Origin: an uncultured Lachnospiraceae bacterium
GTDB lineage: Bacteria; Bacillota; Clostridia; Lachnospirales; Lachnospiraceae
Reading direction: 5' to 3'
NCBI GenBank assembly: GCA_947628025.1
Contig: CANQYH010000107.1
Location: 1 to 9,314, forward strand
DNA: 9,314 nt
The translations under genes were made by a program, and so were the position numbers. Position 1 is the stretch's first letter; each line of letters opens with the position of its first letter. The notes below the pieces were generated by a model. The model ran no database searches, was not told the origin of the DNA, and saw only the letters and a list, made by a program, of their open reading frames with translations. Positions 6,505-9,314 of this stretch are shown here, piece by piece.

Positions 6505-6531
6505 TGTTCTGTCAGAAATGTATTTGTTCTG
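6505..6531 (-). promoter_or_regulatory. Third, upstream pair of CAGAACA direct repeats
   Basis: TGTTCTG occurs at 6505-6511 and 6525-6531, 20 bp apart. No -35 box follows at the 9-bp distance seen for the other pairs, so this looks like an auxiliary binding site rather than a third promoter. Start-to-start distances from the distal pair outward are 19, 31 and 20 bp, close to whole numbers of helical turns, so all four sites would face the same side of the DNA. The inner copy overlaps an inverted repeat TTCTG-T-CAGAA (6507-6517). Confidence 0.5.
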
Positions 6532-6562
6532 CGCGGCTTTCCCGGCGCGCGGCCGCAAAACC

Positions 6563-6609
6563 AAAAAGACCGCCGCGGGCGCGTATCTTCGGCGCGTCCG
6601 CGGCGGTCT
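6563..6609 (-). terminator. Rho-independent terminator of the dap operon
   Basis: Bases 6567-6609 form a stem with 12 perfect pairs (AGACCGCCGCGG with CCGCGGCGGTCT), one G-U pair and four more GC pairs around a loop of about 7-9 bases. On the minus strand it is followed by TTTTTGGTTTT. It starts about 90 bases after the dapL stop codon. On the plus strand the stem is followed by CCCC, so it works only in the dapL direction. It separates dap transcription from the transporter promoters that follow. Confidence 0.9.
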
Positions 6610-6699
6610 CCCCGCCATTCGTTCCTTTTTATTTTTCAAAAGCCCCGGTCCTCACGGCAAAGAACTCCCGGTTCTCGAACTCATGCCCCGTTTTCCCGG

Positions 6700-7920
6700 C
6701 TATCTTCCGAGTGCCCGGATCCTGCCGATCGCTTCCTGCGTGTTCTCGTAATTGCCAAACGCGGTCAGCCGGAAATATCCCTCCCCGCTGGGGCCGAACC
6801 CGCTGCCCGGCGTTCCGACCACATGGGCCGTCTCCAGCAGATAGTCGAAGAAATCCCAGGAGGTCATGCCCGACGGCACGCGCAGCCAGATATACGGAGC
6901 GTCGACGCCGCCGTACACCTCGTAGCCCGCTTCTTTCAGCCCCTCGTAGATCACTTTCGCATTGCGCATGTAGTAGGCCACCTGGTCCCTGATCTGGGCC
7001 CTGCCCTCCTCCGAATACACGGCCGTCGCCGCTTTCTGTACGATATAGGGCGCGCCGTTGAATTTGGTCCCGTGTCTCCGTGCCCAGAGGCTGTGGGCCG
7101 ACGCCCCGCCGCTCTTTAAGTCTTTCGGGACCACCGTAAAGCCCAGACGCACGCCGGTAAAGCCCGCGTTCTTCGAGAAAGAACGGAACTCGATGGCGCA
7201 GCTCCGGGCCCCGTCGATCTCAAAGATGCTGTGGGGCACCTCGTCCCGGCTGATATAGGCCTCGTAGGCGGCGTCATAGAGGATCACCGCGCCCACCGAA
7301 TTGGCGTAATCGACCCAGACTTTCAGCTGGTCCCTCGTCAGGGCCGTCCCCGTCGGGTTGTTGGGGACGCACAGATAGATCAGATCCGGCGTCTCCTGGG
7401 GAAGCTGCGGCACGAAACCGTTCTCCGCCGTGCAGGGCATGTAGATTACGCGGCTCCAGGTCCCGGTCTGCGCGTCGTACTCCCCGGTCCGCCCGGCCAT
7501 GACGTTGGAATCCACATAGACCGGATAGACGGGGTCGCAGACCGCGATCCGGCTCTCCGGCGCAAAGATCTCCTGGATGTTGCCGCAGTCGCTCTTCGCC
7601 CCGTCGGAAATAAAGATCTCGTCGGCCTCGATCCGGCAGCCCCGGTCCTGATAGTCGGCTTTCGCAATGGTCTCCCGCAGAAACGCGTAGCCCAGATCCG
7701 GGGCATAGCCGTGGAACGTCTCGGCATGGCCCATTTCCTCCACCGCTTCATGGAGCGCCTTGATGATCGCCGGCGCCAGGGGCTGTGTCACGTCGCCGAT
7801 GCCCAGGCGGATCACTTTCTCCTCCGGATGGGCCGCCGAATAAGCCGCGACTTTCTTCCCGATCGTGGAAAACAGGTAGCTGCCCGGCAGCTTCAGATAG
7901 TTCTCATTCAGTTGAAACAT
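6700..7920 (-). CDS. dapL: LL-diaminopimelate aminotransferase
   Basis: This 406-residue PLP enzyme converts L-tetrahydrodipicolinate directly to LL-2,6-diaminopimelate using glutamate as amino donor, bypassing the succinylase and acetylase branches of lysine synthesis. It is a fold-type I aminotransferase. The N-terminus (MFQLNENYLKLPGSYLFSTI) and GIGDVTQPL at 41-49 are typical of DapL. NNPTG is at 187-191, YDAAYEAYI at 215-223, and the cofactor lysine at 250 in SFSKNAGFTG with Arg258 in the usual phosphate-binding place. Arg384 in GYFRLTAFG should bind the substrate carboxylate. Length is normal for the family. The ATG at 7920 follows GGAGGAA at a good distance. dapF lies 121 bp upstream on the same strand and supplies the next enzyme in the pathway, and a strong terminator follows. 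Nothing suggests damage or transfer. Confidence 0.97.
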   Translation of the reverse strand: MFQLNENYLKLPGSYLFSTIGKKVAAYSAAHPEEKVIRLGIGDVTQPLAPAIIKALHEAVEEMGHAETFHGYAPDLGYAFLRETIAKADYQDRGCRIEADEIFISDGAKSDCGNIQEIFAPESRIAVCDPVYPVYVDSNVMAGRTGEYDAQTGTWSRVIYMPCTAENGFVPQLPQETPDLIYLCVPNNPTGTALTRDQLKVWVDYANSVGAVILYDAAYEAYISRDEVPHSIFEIDGARSCAIEFRSFSKNAGFTGVRLGFTVVPKDLKSGGASAHSLWARRHGTKFNGAPYIVQKAATAVYSEEGRAQIRDQVAYYMRNAKVIYEGLKEAGYEVYGGVDAPYIWLRVPSGMTSWDFFDYLLETAHVVGTPGSGFGPSGEGYFRLTAFGNYENTQEAIGRIRALGR

Positions 7921-8004
7921 GGTTCCATTCCTCCGTATTCTATGAAACTAAACGCCCGGGATCCTCTGTCTTTCTTTCAGGCGGTTCCGGGACGCCTTTT
8001 TCCG

Positions 8005-8033
8005 GTTATATAAATTTTCTTATTTTTTGGAAA
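8005..8033 (-). promoter_or_regulatory. Possible secondary promoter for dapL in the dapF-dapL gap
   Basis: In the 121-bp gap a TATAAC (8005-8010) and a TTTCCA (8028-8033) on the minus strand are 17 bp apart, in a locally AT-rich patch. The -10 matches at five of six positions and the -35 at four. A weak 5-bp hairpin (AGGCG/CGCCT) lies between it and dapL, without a U-tract. This may let dapL be transcribed apart from dapF, but the match is only moderate. Confidence 0.3.
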
Positions 8034-8041
8034 CTACCGGC

Positions 8042-8842
8042 TCAGAGATCGATCTCCCCGCGGAATACCTCCACCGCCCCGCCGGTCATGAACGCGTGGC
8101 CGCTTTCCCGGTCGAAGCGGATCCGAAGCGTCCCGCCCAGCAGCTTTACCTCCACCTCGTCCTCCGTATATCCCATCCAGATACAGGCCGCGGCGCTGGC
8201 CGTCGCCCCGGTCCCGCAGGCCAGCGTCTCGCCGCTGCCGCGCTCCCATACCCGCATCCGGATATGGCTCCGGTCGACCAGCTCCACAAATTCCGAATTG
8301 ACGCGGCCCGGAAAACGGGGATGATTCTCATAGGCCGGACCGATCTTTTTCAGGTCCAGCGAATCGACCCCGGACACCAGATACACCGCGTGAGGATTGC
8401 CCGTGGACACGCCTACGAACTCCTGCTGCCGCCCGTCCACGAAGATCCGCTCCGGCAGTTCCGAAGTCAGCCTCGGCGTCCCCATATCCACCGTGGCCGC
8501 GTCCACTTTCCCGTCCCGGACCGAAAGCGTAAGCGTCTTGATCCCGGCCAGCGTCTCCACGGTCAGCGTCTCTTTCCGCGCGATCCCGCTCTCGTATGCG
8601 TATTTCCCTACGCAGCGGATCGCGTTCCCGCACATCTCCCCCTCGGAACCGTCGGCGTTGAACATCCGCATCCGGCAGTCGGCAGTCTCCGACGGGCAGA
8701 TCAGGACCAGTCCGTCGGAACCTACCCCGTAATGCCGGTCGCTGACTTTCACCGCCGCGGCCGCCGGGTCCGTCACCGTCTCCCGAAAACAGTCCACATA
8801 GACGTAATCGTTGCCCGCGCCGTGCATTTTTATGAATTTCAT
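8042..8842 (-). CDS. dapF: Diaminopimelate epimerase
   Basis: This 266-residue PLP-independent epimerase converts LL-diaminopimelate to the meso form, used for lysine and for peptidoglycan cross-links. It works with two cysteines as acid and base. Cys71 is in NADGSEGEMCGNAIRC and Cys209 in ETLACGTGATAS, both family signatures. The N-terminus MKFIKMHGAGNDYVYVDCF matches the DapF start 'F.KMHG.GNDF...D'. An in-frame ATG at 8908 would add 22 residues (MRRGNAGRKDNP...) unlike any DapF, whereas the ATG at 8842 has GGGAGG about five bases upstream, so the shorter form is chosen. It lies 83 bp after the ANTAR-domain gene and 121 bp before dapL on the same strand. Together dapF and dapL cover the last two steps to meso-diaminopimelate. 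Confidence 0.97.
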   Translation of the reverse strand: MKFIKMHGAGNDYVYVDCFRETVTDPAAAAVKVSDRHYGVGSDGLVLICPSETADCRMRMFNADGSEGEMCGNAIRCVGKYAYESGIARKETLTVETLAGIKTLTLSVRDGKVDAATVDMGTPRLTSELPERIFVDGRQQEFVGVSTGNPHAVYLVSGVDSLDLKKIGPAYENHPRFPGRVNSEFVELVDRSHIRMRVWERGSGETLACGTGATASAAACIWMGYTEDEVEVKLLGGTLRIRFDRESGHAFMTGGAVEVFRGEIDL

Positions 8843-8925
8843 GAAATCCTCCCTTTTCCGATTCAGTCTTTCCGGATTATCTTTCCGGCCGGCATTGCCG
8901 CGCCGCATCCGGGGGACTCGCCTTT

Positions 8926-9314
8926 CTACCCGATCAGCCGGATCAGCTTCTGCGCCGTCTCCACCAGGCTGCTGCCGCTCTCCATGCTGTACTTCTGGAT
9001 ATAGCGGTGCGCCTCGTTCTCCGTCATGCCGTTGCGTTCCATCAAAAGCTCTTTCGCCTGCCGGATATAGGCCTTATCTTCCTCGCTGCGCCCCGCGGGC
9101 TTCTGCCTCTGTATCTTCCTCCTGCGAACCTGCTCCTGGTCCATCCGTTCCAAGGCCTCGATCAGATCCTGCACCATCAGCGGGATCGGGAGCCATGTAA
9201 CTCCCTCCGGCGCCACACCCCCCATTTTCCGGGCGGAAGCCACCAAAAGTATCTCAAATTCCGGCGGAATCAGCTCTTTCAGTTCGCTGTAAAGCATATC
9301 GTCGAACCGGTAGC
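8926..9314 (-). CDS. ANTAR-domain response-regulator-like protein, N-terminus outside the window (partial)
   Basis: This frame is open to the window edge and ends at the stop codon at 8926. The last roughly 50 residues match an ANTAR domain, an RNA-binding helical module of transcription antiterminators: AKELLMERNGMTENEAHRYI followed by QKYSMESGSSLVETAQKLI. Before it, YRFDDMLYSELKELIPPEFE and the later LPIPLMVQDLIEAL resemble the second half of a receiver-like domain in clostridial ANTAR regulators, followed by a charged, probably coiled linker (RMDQEQVRRRKIQRQ). An ATG at 9297 exists, but five in-frame residues before it (YRFDD) fit the family, so the true start lies beyond the window. Whether the receiver keeps its phosphorylatable aspartate cannot be seen. 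The gene lies 83 bp upstream of dapF and is probably in the same transcript. Its RNA target is unknown. Confidence 0.85.
   Translation of the reverse strand, partial: YRFDDMLYSELKELIPPEFEILLVASARKMGGVAPEGVTWLPIPLMVQDLIEALERMDQEQVRRRKIQRQKPAGRSEEDKAYIRQAKELLMERNGMTENEAHRYIQKYSMESGSSLVETAQKLIRLIG

Larger units (their letters stand above)
6102..6699. other. 598-bp regulatory region between dapL and the transporter operon
   Basis: No gene is supported here. Short open frames on the plus strand lack ribosome binding sites and resemble no known protein. Reading in the direction of transcription (high to low), the region holds the dapL terminator, three pairs of TGTTCTG-type direct repeats, a distal promoter, a palindrome over its start site, a purine-rich leader containing a second RBS-like 12-mer, a proximal promoter with its own repeat pair, and an 84-base GC-rich leader ending in the real RBS of the LplB-like gene. 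The stretch from 6610 to 6699 shows nothing beyond dapL 3' sequence. Confidence 0.8.

Noticed and set aside
6264..6751. Plus-strand open frames at 6264-6449, 6473-6751 and 6504-6992
   Set aside because: They cross the operator repeats and the dapL terminator, lack ribosome binding sites and have low-complexity Arg/Ser/Pro-rich translations with no family resemblance.
8842..8908. Longer dapF starting at the ATG ending at 8908
   Set aside because: The extra 22 residues do not fit DapF, and a good ribosome binding site stands before the ATG at 8842, where the family's conserved N-terminus begins.
9295..9297. ATG at 9297 as the true start of the ANTAR gene
   Set aside because: The frame stays open to the window edge, and the residues before the ATG (YRFDD) match the receiver-like part of the family, so the gene is cut by the window.

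Overview
The window looks like a chromosomal segment of a fairly GC-rich Bacillota species. Lachnospiraceae or a close relative is the best guess. The grounds are the genes: an Lpl/Ytc-type sugar ABC transporter with a membrane-anchored AraC regulator, DapL used with DapF, an ANTAR regulator of the clostridial type, and strong AGGAGG ribosome binding sites throughout. The taxonomic call is an inference. Every complete gene is on the minus strand, so transcription runs from high to low coordinates. Only the tail of a plus-strand gene appears at the left edge.

Right part (9314 down to 6557): the 3' part of an ANTAR-domain regulator, then dapF, then dapL. These are probably co-transcribed and end at a strong rho-independent terminator (6563-6609). 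DapL makes LL-diaminopimelate and DapF epimerises it to the meso form, so this is the lysine and peptidoglycan-precursor block.

Middle (6102-6699): about 600 bp without a gene, but rich in regulatory structure. Beyond the dapL terminator lie six copies of a TGTTCTG-like element (CAGAACA on the transcribed strand). They fall into three direct-repeat pairs spaced 19, 19 and 20 bp. Two pairs stand exactly 9 bp upstream of a -35 box, each in a TTGAAA/T-N18-TATACT promoter. The two 67-bp operator-promoter modules align without gaps, and an RBS-like 12-mer is also duplicated. A perfect 14-bp palindrome covers the predicted start of the distal promoter.

Left part (6101 down to 140): a four-gene operon of permease (LplB-like), permease (LplC/YtcP-like), solute-binding lipoprotein (LplA/YtcQ-like) and a 706-residue membrane-bound AraC regulator. 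The simplest model is that the regulator senses a ligand outside the cell and activates its own operon through the repeated sites. The operon contains no ATPase and no glycoside hydrolase, so the ATPase is presumably a shared MsmX-type subunit encoded elsewhere, and the substrate cannot be read from this window. The operon converges on the end of a polysaccharide deacetylase gene at the left edge. I see no transposon, CRISPR array, tRNA or rRNA.
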